DNA of 64,000 nt from Pseudoalteromonas tunicata (GTDB lineage Bacteria; Pseudomonadota; Gammaproteobacteria; Enterobacterales; Alteromonadaceae). The translations under genes were made by a program, and so were the position numbers. The stretch is from assembly GCF_002310815.1 (NCBI RefSeq), contig NZ_CP011032.1:970001-1034000 (forward strand), written 5' to 3'. Positions 9,148-18,642 of the stretch are shown here, one piece after another. The first letter of the stretch is position 1; every line of letters starts with the position of its first letter. The notes below the pieces were generated by a model that was not told where the DNA came from, did not search any database, and was given only the letters and a program-made list of their open reading frames with translations.

Positions 9148-10953
9148 ATGAATAAAAAAGCGATTTTAGCCCTTGCCATCAGTGCCGCATTAGTCGGTTG
9201 TGTTGATGGAAATAAAGTTCAAGAAACCAGCCAAACAGCAATTACCAGTCAGTCTCAAAATCAGCAATTAGAAAACATAGTTGAGGCTTATTTTGATGAA
9301 GCGTTAGCCCTTTCGCCAATTAGTGCAACGTTTGTTGGAGAATACCAATACAATGATCAATATTCTTTACCAATTAATGCGCAAAACCGCGCCAAGCAAC
9401 ATGCGTTAACACAAAAGTATCTTACACGCATTGCAGCACTCGATGCAGATCAGCTTACTGGCCAGTCATTATTGACCTTTGAGATTTTTCAACGAGATTT
9501 GCGTCTTGCACAAGAGCAAGAACGCTTTCCAAGCTACTTGATCCCAATTGATCAAATGAATGGTGAACATAATACATTTGCTGGATTGGGTTCAGGTCAA
9601 AGTGCGCAGCCGTTTAATACCGTCGAAGATTACAGTAACTTTATTAAACGAGCTGAAGGATTTGTGGTTTGGCTTACAAGTGTTGAAGAGTCAATGCGCG
9701 AGGGGATAAAACAAGGTGTGGTTTTACCTAAAGTATTAGCGGTTAAGCTGTTGCCACAGTTTCAAGCGCATGTTGTTGATGATGTAACTAAGTCAGTATT
9801 TTGGATGCCAGTTGCTGCAATGCCTGACACTTTCAGTCTTGCACAAAAACAACAGATCGAAATGCAATACAGTTCATTGATAAGTAAGACTTTAGTGCCT
9901 GCCTACCAAAAAATGAGTGTTTTTTTAGAAAATGAGTATATTCCAAACTCACGGTCAACGGTCGGTTACTCAGATTTACCCAATGGTAAAGCTTGGTATG
10001 ATGCTGAAATTAAAAGCCATACCACACTTGCACTTAGCGCAGATGAAATTCACAAAATTGGTTTGCAAGAAGTTGAACGCATTTTAGGTGAAATGAGAAA
10101 AGTAAAACAACAAGTTGGTTTTGAAGGTGATTTAGTTGCATTTTTTAATCATCTGCGTGAAAGTGATGAGTTTTATTTTAATTCTGCCGAAGAAGTCATT
10201 GCGGCTTATGAAGCTGTAAAAGCAAAAATTGATGCGCGTGTTCCACTATTATTTGAAATTGCACCAAAAGCTGATTACGAAGTGAAAGCTGTTGAAGCAT
10301 TCAGAGCTGAATCTGCCGCTGGAGCATCGTATCAGAGTCCTGCACCAGATGGCTCGCGCCCGGGTATTTTTTACATCAATACCCATAACTTAAAAGCGCA
10401 GCCAAAATTTATTTTAGAAACATTATCAATTCATGAAGCGGCGCCTGGTCATCATTTTCAAGTAGCATTGCAGCAAGAAGTTGAAGGTTTACCACGGATC
10501 CGTAAATTTGGTGGATATACTGTATTTGAAGAGGGCTGGGCCTTATATGCAGAAAGCTTAGGCAAAGAGCTTGGCTTATTTACTGATCCGTACCAGTGGT
10601 ATGGTCGTTTAGTAGATGAACAGCTTCGTGCGATGCGTCTTGTGCTTGATACTGGTTTACATGCCAAAGGTTGGACACGAGAGCAGGGCATTGAGTTTAT
10701 GATGGCTAATTCATCAATGGCGCAAAGCGACATTATTTCTGAAGTTGAACGCTATATCGCGATGCCAGGCCAAGCTTTGTCGTATAAATTAGGTCAATTT
10801 AAAATTCGAGAGTTGCGTGATTATTGTGCCAAAGAATTGGGTGAACAATTTGATGTGAAAAAATTCCATAGCCAAATTTTAATTGATGGTGCGTTACCTA
10901 TGCCTATTTTAGAGCAAAAAATTAAGCGCTGGGTTGCACAGCAACAAGGTTAA
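9148..10953 (+). CDS. DUF885 family lipoprotein, putative metallopeptidase
   Basis: This 601-residue protein starts with a lipoprotein signal (ALVGC, Cys at residue 17), so it should be anchored in the envelope facing the periplasm. DUF885 proteins carry a zinc-peptidase-like HExxPGHH motif. Here it is HEAAPGHHFQ at residue 429, followed by FEEGWALYAE, which may supply a further ligand, and RLVLDTGLHAKGW. Hydrolase activity is a family-level expectation, not shown. It is flanked by an unrelated channel gene and a convergent exporter gene, so it is probably monocistronic. A paralogue of similar plan is at 22228-24123. Confidence 0.85.
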   Translation: MNKKAILALAISAALVGCVDGNKVQETSQTAITSQSQNQQLENIVEAYFDEALALSPISATFVGEYQYNDQYSLPINAQNRAKQHALTQKYLTRIAALDADQLTGQSLLTFEIFQRDLRLAQEQERFPSYLIPIDQMNGEHNTFAGLGSGQSAQPFNTVEDYSNFIKRAEGFVVWLTSVEESMREGIKQGVVLPKVLAVKLLPQFQAHVVDDVTKSVFWMPVAAMPDTFSLAQKQQIEMQYSSLISKTLVPAYQKMSVFLENEYIPNSRSTVGYSDLPNGKAWYDAEIKSHTTLALSADEIHKIGLQEVERILGEMRKVKQQVGFEGDLVAFFNHLRESDEFYFNSAEEVIAAYEAVKAKIDARVPLLFEIAPKADYEVKAVEAFRAESAAGASYQSPAPDGSRPGIFYINTHNLKAQPKFILETLSIHEAAPGHHFQVALQQEVEGLPRIRKFGGYTVFEEGWALYAESLGKELGLFTDPYQWYGRLVDEQLRAMRLVLDTGLHAKGWTREQGIEFMMANSSMAQSDIISEVERYIAMPGQALSYKLGQFKIRELRDYCAKELGEQFDVKKFHSQILIDGALPMPILEQKIKRWVAQQQG

Positions 10954-10970
10954 TCTTTGTATTATAAAAT

Positions 10971-10994
10971 GCTAACAGTTGAAAAACTGTTAGC
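10971..10994 (-). terminator. Hairpin at the end of the LysE gene
   Basis: A 10-base perfect stem (GCTAACAGTT / AACTGTTAGC) with a GAAA loop spans the stop codon of the minus-strand exporter gene and lies 18 bases after the DUF885 stop. T-rich sequence follows it on the minus strand (ATTTTAT). It may act in both directions. Confidence 0.5.
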
Positions 10995-11616
10995 TAATAG
11001 CCAACCAAACTCCAACCGCCATCATCAAGCAGGCTGAAATACGGTTCAGTAATTGCACATGACCATTACTTGCAAGTAGCTTGCGTAAGCCATGCCCTCC
11101 GCTGGCATATAACGTCATACAAATTAACTCAGTCGCCAATAATATGAATACTAACGCCATCAATTGTGGTGCCAAAGTGTGCTCAGAATTAATAAATGGT
11201 GGCAGCAAAGAGGCTGTAAATGCCCAGCCTTTGGGGTTCGAAACTGCGGTGAGATAACCTTTAGAGAATAGATTTTTGGCACTGACATGCTCAGTTGGTT
11301 TATTGGCCTCTAAACTTAGCGCCAAGTTACCCTTACTTTGCCACATTTGTATCCCAACAAAAATTAAATAGGCACCACCAATCCATTTTAAGGCATTAAA
11401 AACATCTGGGTAATTAAGCATTAAAGCAGCAACGCCAAGCACCGCCGCGGTTGCTACCGTAGCCACACCTAATAACTCACCCCACATCATATAAAAAGTA
11501 CGCTTTAGACCCACACTCATCCCAAGCGTCATCGCTAAAGTCATGCACATTCCAGGTGAAATAGAGACTAAGAAACTGGTCGGAATAAATAACAGCAACA
11601 AGGTAATATCTGGCAT
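10990..11616 (-). CDS. LysE/RhtB-family amino-acid exporter
   Basis: The family exports amino acids and derivatives such as lysine, homoserine, threonine or homoserine lactones across the inner membrane. The 208-residue protein has about six hydrophobic segments and the N-terminal signature PTSFLVSISPGMCMTLAMTLGMSVG, where the SPGP-like motif reads SPGM. The conserved NPKGWAF motif is in the middle. It is transcribed alone, convergent with the DUF885 gene and divergent from the second mscS-type gene. The substrate cannot be decided from sequence, and no regulator is adjacent. Confidence 0.88.
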   Translation of the reverse strand: MPDITLLLLFIPTSFLVSISPGMCMTLAMTLGMSVGLKRTFYMMWGELLGVATVATAAVLGVAALMLNYPDVFNALKWIGGAYLIFVGIQMWQSKGNLALSLEANKPTEHVSAKNLFSKGYLTAVSNPKGWAFTASLLPPFINSEHTLAPQLMALVFILLATELICMTLYASGGHGLRKLLASNGHVQLLNRISACLMMAVGVWLAIS

Positions 11617-11763
11617 AACGGACGCTCGAGTTTTTGAAGAGGTAATAATAACGTAAAAACGCCTTTGGAGGTATCAGCAAAACAGTCATTACAATGGTTT
11701 TCAGTGCAATCTACAAAGCTGTTATACTGAATGATATCAGTCAGATAAATCAAAGGGTTTAAA

Positions 11764-12636
11764 ATGAATTGGCAATCACTGCAAGATGGTTTGTCGTATA
11801 TATTATTCAGTTATGGTGGCACGCCGATTACCGTTTTTCAGGTTCTGCAGGTGCCATTTTCATTGTTGTTAGCTTGGTTTATTGTCACACGAGTCGGTAT
11901 TTTAATTCGTAAAGCCTTGCTGGTACGCAAAGTGACTCCCGACGCTATCCATCTATTCTCTCGAATTTACCTAGTAATCACCATCGCGATTTTAGCCATT
12001 ACCAGTTTAGAGATTTTAAAAATTCCACTTACCGCATTTGCATTTGTTTCAGGTGCTGTTGCGATTGGCGTTGGTTTTGGGGCGCAAAATATTATTAATA
12101 ACTTTATTAGTGGCTGGATTTTAATGTGGGAAAGGCCAATACGGATAGGTGATTTTTTAGAGGTCGGTGATACCAAAGGTATGGTTGAAAGTATCAATAC
12201 CCGCTCAACACTTATTCGCCGCAGCGATGGTGTTCATATGTTAGTGCCAAATAGCCATTTACTTGAAAATACGGTTATTAATTGGACTCTAATTGATAAA
12301 AATGCACGTTCATTTGTGCGAGTTGGTGTCGCCTATGGCTCAGATGCTTTATTAGTTGCACAGTTAATCAGGCAAGTATTAAGTGAGCGAAAAGAGATTT
12401 TGACCCAACCCGCTTCAAATGTACTATTTGAAGATTTTGGCGATAACGCATTAATTTTTGATGCTATTTTTTGGGTGTGTGCTAATTCAGAAGCGGATAT
12501 CCGCCAAATGCGTAGTGATATTCGCTTTCGGATTTATGAGTTATTTAATCAGCATAACATTGTGATTGCATACCCTCAGCGCGATGTTCATATTGATGGG
12601 GTTATTCAAGTACACAATTTACCTCAGGTTAAATAA
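11764..12636 (+). CDS. MscS-family mechanosensitive channel
   Basis: This 290-residue protein is a second small MscS-type channel, clearly distinct from the one at 8161. It has N-terminal helices at about residues 20-45 and 65-85, a pore helix (VSGAVAIGVGFGAQNIINNFISG at about 95-118), the beta domain (RPIRIGDFLEVG, STLIRRSDG, VPNSHLL) and a C-terminal cytoplasmic domain ending IAYPQRDVHI. The GFGAQNIINNF version of the pore motif is typical of YbdG/YnaI-like and KefA-like channels rather than MscS proper. The MITE-like repeat begins at the base right after its TAA stop, so the mRNA 3' end probably lies in that element. Confidence 0.9.
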   Translation: MNWQSLQDGLSYILFSYGGTPITVFQVLQVPFSLLLAWFIVTRVGILIRKALLVRKVTPDAIHLFSRIYLVITIAILAITSLEILKIPLTAFAFVSGAVAIGVGFGAQNIINNFISGWILMWERPIRIGDFLEVGDTKGMVESINTRSTLIRRSDGVHMLVPNSHLLENTVINWTLIDKNARSFVRVGVAYGSDALLVAQLIRQVLSERKEILTQPASNVLFEDFGDNALIFDAIFWVCANSEADIRQMRSDIRFRIYELFNQHNIVIAYPQRDVHIDGVIQVHNLPQVK

Positions 12637-12809
12637 CCAGATAAATCCATCTGTGGCTGCTCTTTCAAGGTTAACAACGTTGGATTAACTTACACTAGAC
12701 CTACAATTGACGCGTTGATCCGCCTTGTTACCCTTGAAAATATCTGGTTAGAGATAGGTAATTTACAGATTTACCTTTAATTCAACATCTTGGTAAATCT
12801 CTTATCCAG
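12637..12809. repeat. MITE-like dispersed repeat, copy 2
   Basis: This 173-base element is the inverted relative of 931-1107. Its ends are CCAGATAAATCCATCTG on the left and TGGTAAATCTCTTATCCAG on the right, imperfect inverted repeats of each other. Internal blocks such as CCTTGAAAATAT (12732-12743) match the complement of copy 1. It abuts the stop codon of the upstream channel gene and precedes a periplasmic-protein gene by 71 bases. It contains no ORF. Confidence 0.7.
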
Positions 12810-12880
12810 ATCTCAGATTAAATAGTATTTCATAAAAAAATAATTGTGCTATTTTTTAATTACTGCAAAAGGGGATTTAT

Positions 12881-13690
12881 TTGAAAATAACGTTTAGCAC
12901 ACTTCTTATATTATGTGGCTTATGGATTCATTCGGCTAAAATACAAGCTACAGAAACTCAGCCTGAGACCTCTTTGTTGGTTGCATCTGGTAACTTTGCT
13001 CCTTATTTTGTTGACGATAATCCAGCGACTCTAGGGCTGTTTAATGATATTTTTAAAGAGGCATTAGCACAAGTTGGTTATCCTAATGTTGAGTTCAAAT
13101 CACTTGGTAATGAGGCGATTAAACGTAATTTTTTGATTGGTAGAGCCGAGGTTGCACTCAATTGGGGGGGGATCACTCCAGATGGTTTTTTCCAATCAAA
13201 ATATCGTTTGAAGTTTGTTAATCGTGTGATCGTCAGAAAAGCAAGTCCACTTGCTCTATTGCAAGACTTAAGCACAATGAAGGGCTTTAAAGTGGTGTCA
13301 TTTGTTAATGCAACTCGGGTATTTGGGCTGCAATACGAAAATACCATGAAAAATAATGGGTATATCGAATATGAAGATCAGACGATTACCAATCGGTTAT
13401 TTATTTCAGAGCGCTTTGATGCAAAAGTAGGGGATTGGCTGATGTTTTTATGGTCGCTGGGTTTAACTCCTCAGCAGCAACAAAATATGCCCTATACAGC
13501 ACTTGATTTGCTGGAATACAGTGGCTCATCTGTTATCTATAAGGATGAAGTATTACGTGACAAAGTTGATATGCAATTAACTACTATGTTGCAATCAGGC
13601 CAAATAGAGACAATCACCCAAAACTGGTTTAAATCAATGGGAGTTGTTCCTTATCAACATCAGTTTTTAGACGTTTTAGCAAAAAAGTAG
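12881..13690 (+). CDS. Periplasmic solute-binding protein, family 3
   Basis: The 269-residue protein has an N-terminal signal peptide (about residues 1-23, ending around KIQATE) and the fold pattern of type 3 solute-binding proteins. The mature part begins LLVASGNFAPYFVDDNPATLGLFNDIF, a typical ligand-domain opening, and VVSFVNATRVFG lies in the middle. The start is TTG 12881 with a good AAAAGGGGA site. No ABC-transporter permease or ATPase is adjacent, so it may be an orphan receptor or act in sensing; similar orphan proteins are common in Pseudoalteromonas. The ligand is unknown. Confidence 0.75.
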   Translation: MKITFSTLLILCGLWIHSAKIQATETQPETSLLVASGNFAPYFVDDNPATLGLFNDIFKEALAQVGYPNVEFKSLGNEAIKRNFLIGRAEVALNWGGITPDGFFQSKYRLKFVNRVIVRKASPLALLQDLSTMKGFKVVSFVNATRVFGLQYENTMKNNGYIEYEDQTITNRLFISERFDAKVGDWLMFLWSLGLTPQQQQNMPYTALDLLEYSGSSVIYKDEVLRDKVDMQLTTMLQSGQIETITQNWFKSMGVVPYQHQFLDVLAKK

Positions 13691-13699
13691 GTTAGTTGA

Positions 13700-13722
13700 T
13701 GTGCATTTATGATAAATGCACA
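13700..13722. terminator. Convergent-gene hairpin
   Basis: A perfect 11-base inverted repeat (TGTGCATTTAT / ATAAATGCACA) with a one-base centre lies between two convergent genes, with no clear T-tract. It is probably a bidirectional 3'-end hairpin, or possibly a protein-binding dyad. Confidence 0.45.
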
Positions 13723-13737
13723 TTATGAGTTAGGGGA

Positions 13738-14214
13738 TTAGTCATCTAAATCTGATTCAATTTCTTGCTCGATAACCACTTCTTCTTCAGGGATTAATGT
13801 TCTTAAACAAGCGAGTAGATTTGCTTGGTCATCACTGCCGACTCTAAACTTGGTGCCATCATGAAGTTCGATAGCAATAGCTTGAAATCCAGATACTCCA
13901 TAAACCCAACCATCATGCGTAATTTTAACTCCCAGACCATGCAACCATGAATTAGTTACCGGATTTACTTTAGCAATGGCACTAATCGGTATTTTTTGAC
14001 CAAAAACACCTGGCCCAAAGCTCCACGATAATTCATATTTACTCACTTTTATCGTTAAACTATGGAATAAATAGGCGACAATAACTAAACCTGCTGCAAA
14101 TAAATAAACGGGTACTGAGCTACCTAAGACATAAAGCGCTAAAAGTACTGATGATAATACCCAACTAATGAGTACTAGAATGGCCCAGCCAAACTGTTTT
14201 TTTTGATATAACAT
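13738..14214 (-). CDS. Membrane protein with bacterial PH-like domain
   Basis: This 158-residue protein has two hydrophobic helices at about residues 8-30 and 34-52, followed by a soluble part resembling a bacterial pleckstrin-homology domain (YELSWSFGPGVFGQKIPISAI, then a strand-rich region with HDGTKFRVGSDD). It ends in an acidic tail (EEEVVIEQEIESDLDD). It begins 12 bases after the DUF481 gene, so the pair is probably one operon. The function is unknown. Confidence 0.65.
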   Translation of the reverse strand: MLYQKKQFGWAILVLISWVLSSVLLALYVLGSSVPVYLFAAGLVIVAYLFHSLTIKVSKYELSWSFGPGVFGQKIPISAIAKVNPVTNSWLHGLGVKITHDGWVYGVSGFQAIAIELHDGTKFRVGSDDQANLLACLRTLIPEEEVVIEQEIESDLDD

Positions 14215-14226
14215 GATGTTTCTTAA

Positions 14227-15015
14227 TTAAAAGTTAAATACAAGTGTGGCGCTGGTTTCAGAATCAAAACTCAGTTTATCCACTTCTGGTTTTGAGTTGT
14301 AACGGTATAAATAAGAAAACTTAACCGATAGCGCACCATTTACTCGGCTGACTAACGCGGTTTCAGATTTTAACCTTGAGCTTAATCCTGATAAGGACTG
14401 CTCGTAACTAATTGCTTGATTAAAACGGCTGCGACTCGAAATTAATCGCTCCCATTGCAATGCAATTCTAATCAAGAAACCACTTTGTGAACTATTGTCT
14501 GTATTTTTTTGCGCACTTAAACCGGGCCCAATATCAAAATCAATGCGGTCTTTTTTTAATGCTAATAATCGGTTGCCGTAACCTGAAACCAAAGTACTTT
14601 TATACGCTACACCGTTAAAGCGGTCATTTTCATAACCACCATAAACAAAAAACGACTCATCAAATTGGGCTAGTTTATAATTTGCTTGTGATGAAAAAAA
14701 TACCCTCGATGCGGTAGTTTTACTTTCACCGGTGATTTCATTTAAATCGCGTTTAAACAAGCTATCGAATTTATATTGGTTACGCCAACTTTCAAAATCT
14801 TGATAAATATTAGCTTTGAGTTTTGCCGTAGTGGAGTCGGTATTACCGCTAGTCAAAATAAAACCCAGCTCGGTATCACCGTATAAAAACTCACCTTGAT
14901 GCTTTTGATGGATCTCACTTTCGTCCAACTTGCCATATTCAGAAAAGTTTTCAAAAGGGTCTTTTGCCAACGCATTAAAATGAATTAAAAATAAAACTAA
15001 ATATGGGTATTTCAT
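14227..15015 (-). CDS. DUF481 family outer-membrane protein
   Basis: The 262-residue protein has a signal peptide (about residues 1-17, ending FNALAKD) and the alternating strand pattern of a small beta-barrel, closing with a terminal aromatic residue (ATLVFNF) as outer-membrane barrels do. It matches the YdiY/DUF481 family: the signature GDTELGFILTSGNTDSTTAK lies at about residues 46-65. In E. coli the relative YdiY is salt- or acid-induced, but no biochemical function is known. A strong GAGGAG site precedes ATG 15015. It is probably co-transcribed with the following bPH-like gene. Confidence 0.85.
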   Translation of the reverse strand: MKYPYLVLFLIHFNALAKDPFENFSEYGKLDESEIHQKHQGEFLYGDTELGFILTSGNTDSTTAKLKANIYQDFESWRNQYKFDSLFKRDLNEITGESKTTASRVFFSSQANYKLAQFDESFFVYGGYENDRFNGVAYKSTLVSGYGNRLLALKKDRIDFDIGPGLSAQKNTDNSSQSGFLIRIALQWERLISSRSRFNQAISYEQSLSGLSSRLKSETALVSRVNGALSVKFSYLYRYNSKPEVDKLSFDSETSATLVFNF

Positions 15016-15100
15016 TACCGTCTCCTCAACCGGCTTTATTTTATGGTAGAAAAAATAAAAATAAAGTTTTTACGTTAATAGGCGGTAATAAATGCAATAT

Positions 15101-15418
15101 TTAAGCTTTCCAAATAATATGACAAAACGGCGCATCTTTTTCTAAGCTGATCAACATACGGGCGTACTCAATATCTTGGTCATCAAATTCTAAGCCAATA
15201 ATGACTTGTAAATACAGCTCAGGTTCAATTTCAAACTCAACAAATTCAGACCAAGAATCATCGGGTACATTATCTTCAGCAAATCCAGCTGCTTCGCGAT
15301 GCATATTAAAATAAATAATGTCTTGCTCAGATAAATTATCTGGAGCTAGCTCTAAAAATACCTCATAGGCATTATCGGTGGCTTCTTCAACTGTCCATAA
15401 ATGGGCTGACTCGGTCAT
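15101..15418 (-). CDS. yciU: Putative dsDNA-mimic protein, YciU/HI1450 family
   Basis: This very acidic 105-residue protein matches DUF440, represented by E. coli YciU and H. influenzae HI1450. Shared features are EEATDNAYEVFLELAPDNL near the N terminus, the acidic FVEFEIEPELYLQVIIGLE core and the C-terminal CHIIW. Structural work on HI1450 suggested that its charge surface resembles double-stranded DNA and that it may bind nucleoid proteins such as HU. That role here is carried over from the family. It stands alone between the DUF481 gene and the RND permease gene. Confidence 0.85.
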   Translation of the reverse strand: MTESAHLWTVEEATDNAYEVFLELAPDNLSEQDIIYFNMHREAAGFAEDNVPDDSWSEFVEFEIEPELYLQVIIGLEFDDQDIEYARMLISLEKDAPFCHIIWKA

Positions 15419-15462
15419 TGGGATTTCTCATAGAAAGTATATTGTTGGCGTTTATACCAAAT

Positions 15463-15492
15463 CAAAAAAAAAAGCCAAGTTAAACTTAGCTT
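15463..15492 (-). terminator. Intrinsic terminator of the RND operon
   Basis: On the minus strand an 8-base stem with one mismatch (AAGCTAAG / CTTGGCTT) is followed by a run of ten T residues, 36 bases after the permease stop codon. Confidence 0.7.
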
Positions 15493-15527
15493 TTCGTGTT
15501 CAATATAATGCTTAGGTATTTACTTTG

Positions 15528-18500
15528 TTAAGCTTGGCCTTTTATTTTTTCACGCATTTGTTGAATTAAGCGATAAAAGGTAGGAATGAGTAAGGTACCA
15601 AAAATAGTTGCCGCTAACATGCCTGCCAGTACAGTAATACCTAATGACACTCGACTGCCAGCTCCAGCTCCCGTTGCAAAAACAAGCGGCAATACACCAA
15701 GCACAAATGATAGAGCCGTCATAAGTACAGCTCTAAATCGCAATTTTGCAGCTTGCAGTGCAGCATCAAAAATACTGGCTCCACTGGCTCGAAGCTCCAT
15801 TGCAAATTCGACAATTAAAATAGCTGTTTTTGTCGAAAGCCCAATTAATAAGACCAGCCCAACTTGTGCGTAGATATTATTTGCCATTCCAATCACATAT
15901 AGCGCCAACATCGCGCCAAATAATGCCAAAGGTACCGCTGCGATAACGGAGAAGGGAATTGTCCAACTTTCGTATTGCGCCACTAAAAATAAATACACAA
16001 AAATTACCGCCAGACCAAACAAAATTGGTGTTAAGTCACCTGCTTCTAACTCTTGTTTCGATTGACCAGCCCACTCATAAATATATCCCGCAGGTAATTG
16101 AGCTGCTAATTCTTGCATTGCAGCAATCGCTTCACCACTTGCATGTCCTTCAGCTGCTTGCCCTGTAATGCTTGCACTGCGATATAAATTAAAATGGTTA
16201 ACACTGGTTGGGCCCAATATAGGTTTTAAAGTGGCCAATGTTGTTAATGGCACCATATCACCATCAACATTGCGTACATAATAATGACGTAAATCACTTG
16301 GATCTTTTCTAAATTGAGTTTCGGCTTGAACAACCACCCGATAAGTTCGGCCAAACTGATTAAAGTCATTGATATATAATGACCCTAATTGTGCTTGTAG
16401 CGTGGTGAAAATATCACTTAATGCCACGCCTTGCGCTTTAACTTTATTGCGATCAACCTCAAGGAAATATTGCGGCACACTTGCACGATAAGTGCTAAAA
16501 ACCTGTTTAAGTTCAGGACGCTGATTAGCTTCATAAATTAGGCCATTCATCACTTGAGCCAACTGTGCCGGATCTCGACCTTCACTATCTTGTAATCGAA
16601 ATTCAAACCCAGAGCTATTGCCCAATCCAGGTATGGGCGGTGGATTAAATACCATCACCTGTGCATCGGGCATAGTCCACAATTGCCCCATTAAACGGGG
16701 GATCAATTGTCGCAATCCGAGTTCAGGTGCTACCCGTTCTTCCCAATCTTTTAGAATAATAATGCCCAAACCATTATTTGAACCTGCGCCACCAAGTAAA
16801 GAAGTACCAGAAACGGCAATAAAATCCGTTACGGCAGGATCGTTCATCACAATCTCACTGATTTTTTGCATCACATTCTCTGTGCGACCTGTTGATGCGG
16901 CATCAGGTAACTGTACATTAACAAACAAATAACCCTGATCTTCACCTGGCACAAAGGCAGTTGGTACTTCTTTGGTTAGCCAACCGGTTGCTACAAACAT
17001 TAATAAAGCAAAAATACCGACCCTAGCTGAACGCTTCAGAAGAAACTCAACTGCATTGGTGTATTTACCTGTCATGCTGTCAATTGCACGCTCAAAAGGC
17101 GCAAGCCACTTAACAGGCTTCATTGCTTGTTCGTTTAACAACAACACGCACAGCGCAGGGCTTAAGGTTAACGCATTAATAGAAGAAATAATCACAGCAA
17201 ATGAAATAGTCACTGAAAACTGTTTATATAACTCACCAGTAATACCTGGCATAAATCCAACGGGCACAAACACTGCCAGTAATACCAAGGTTGTTGCAAT
17301 CACAGGGCCAGACACTTGTTCCATCGCTTTTGTGACCGCTTCTTTAATGGGTAATTTCTCTTCTTTTAATAAACGCTCAACGTTTTCAATAACGATAATC
17401 GCATCATCAACCACAATGCCAATTGCGAGCACCAAACCAAATAGAGTAATGGTATTGATTGAATAATCCATCAGCATCATAAATGCGAATGTGCCAATTA
17501 ATGACACTGGAATTGCGACACACGGAATGAGCGTTGCCCGCCAGTTTTGCAAAAATAAAAACACCACTAAGATAACTAAGGCAACGGCTTGAAATAACGT
17601 CACCACAACTTCAGAAATAGAGCGCTCAATAAACTCGGTGGTATCAAAAGGAATTGTATATTTTAATCCATCAGGAAAACGAGTCGCTAGCTCAGCCATG
17701 GTGACTTTGACTTGATTGGCCACTTCGGTCGCATTTGCATCAGATAACTGATAAATAACCAAAAATGCAGTATCTTGGTTATTTAGTTTTGCTGATAAGC
17801 CATAATTTTTTGAACCAAGTTCAATACGTGCAATATCCGATAAGCGTACAAAATTACCGTTCTGATTGGCCCGAATAATGGTGGCGCCAAATTCATCTGG
17901 TGACTGTAAACGACCTTGTGCTTGAATTGAATATTCGAACTGCTGGTTAGGTAAAGCGGGTGAAGCACCGAGTTTACCTGCTGCGACAATTAAGTTTTGT
18001 TCTCGAAGAGCCGCTTGAACTTCTGCAATAGTAACATTCAGAGACGACATTTTGTCTGGACGCAGCCAAATACGCATTGAATAGGTTTTTTCCCCCATGA
18101 CCTGCGCACCAGCGACTCCTTTTAAGCGGCCTAAAGGCTCAGTTAAATAATTGGTGGCATAGTTACTTAAAAAAATGTCATCGATATTTTCTTGGTCAGA
18201 ATATAAAGTGATCCCCATTAGCATGCTGCTTGATTGCTTTTTAACAGCCACACCCTGACGTTTAACTTCCTCTGGTAAACCGGTTTGAGCTAATGCAACT
18301 CGGTTTTGCACGTTAACCTGAGCAATATCACTATCAGTGCCTACTTTAAAATAAACGGTGATCGTGGCGGTGCCGTTATTGGCCGCAGTCGATTCAATAT
18401 ACATCATGTCTTCTACGCCATTGATTTGCTCTTCAATGGGGCGGATCACAGATTCTTCTACCACTTGTGCGCTGGCACCTGGAAATACAGCTGTTACCTG

Positions 18501-18632
18501 TACTTGAGGGGGCGTTATTTCTGGATACATATTAACAGGCAACAACTTGAGCGCGATAAAGCCTGCTAAAGATATAAGTATCGAAATAACTAAGGCGAAT
18601 TTAGGCCTGTCTATAAATGTTTTACTTATCAT
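15528..18632 (-). CDS. RND multidrug efflux permease, HAE1 family
   Basis: This is the inner-membrane pump of a tripartite efflux system, driving drugs or other hydrophobic substrates out by proton antiport. The 1034-residue protein follows the AcrB/MexB plan: two six-helix halves, each with a large periplasmic loop. TM4 contains the proton-relay pair DD in GIVVDDAIIVIENVER, and TM10 keeps the matching lysine in GLSTKTAILIVEF. A ribosome site AAGGA precedes ATG 18632. It follows the adaptor gene by 10 bases, forming a two-gene operon. No outer-membrane TolC-type gene is included, so it probably uses a shared TolC. Confidence 0.95.
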   Translation of the reverse strand: MISKTFIDRPKFALVISILISLAGFIALKLLPVNMYPEITPPQVQVTAVFPGASAQVVEESVIRPIEEQINGVEDMMYIESTAANNGTATITVYFKVGTDSDIAQVNVQNRVALAQTGLPEEVKRQGVAVKKQSSSMLMGITLYSDQENIDDIFLSNYATNYLTEPLGRLKGVAGAQVMGEKTYSMRIWLRPDKMSSLNVTIAEVQAALREQNLIVAAGKLGASPALPNQQFEYSIQAQGRLQSPDEFGATIIRANQNGNFVRLSDIARIELGSKNYGLSAKLNNQDTAFLVIYQLSDANATEVANQVKVTMAELATRFPDGLKYTIPFDTTEFIERSISEVVVTLFQAVALVILVVFLFLQNWRATLIPCVAIPVSLIGTFAFMMLMDYSINTITLFGLVLAIGIVVDDAIIVIENVERLLKEEKLPIKEAVTKAMEQVSGPVIATTLVLLAVFVPVGFMPGITGELYKQFSVTISFAVIISSINALTLSPALCVLLLNEQAMKPVKWLAPFERAIDSMTGKYTNAVEFLLKRSARVGIFALLMFVATGWLTKEVPTAFVPGEDQGYLFVNVQLPDAASTGRTENVMQKISEIVMNDPAVTDFIAVSGTSLLGGAGSNNGLGIIILKDWEERVAPELGLRQLIPRLMGQLWTMPDAQVMVFNPPPIPGLGNSSGFEFRLQDSEGRDPAQLAQVMNGLIYEANQRPELKQVFSTYRASVPQYFLEVDRNKVKAQGVALSDIFTTLQAQLGSLYINDFNQFGRTYRVVVQAETQFRKDPSDLRHYYVRNVDGDMVPLTTLATLKPILGPTSVNHFNLYRSASITGQAAEGHASGEAIAAMQELAAQLPAGYIYEWAGQSKQELEAGDLTPILFGLAVIFVYLFLVAQYESWTIPFSVIAAVPLALFGAMLALYVIGMANNIYAQVGLVLLIGLSTKTAILIVEFAMELRASGASIFDAALQAAKLRFRAVLMTALSFVLGVLPLVFATGAGAGSRVSLGITVLAGMLAATIFGTLLIPTFYRLIQQMREKIKGQA

Positions 18633-18642
18633 AAGTCATTCC

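Noticed and set aside
15586..17466. Several plus-strand ORFs inside the RND permease gene
   Set aside because: They are shadows of the conserved 1034-residue permease on the minus strand.
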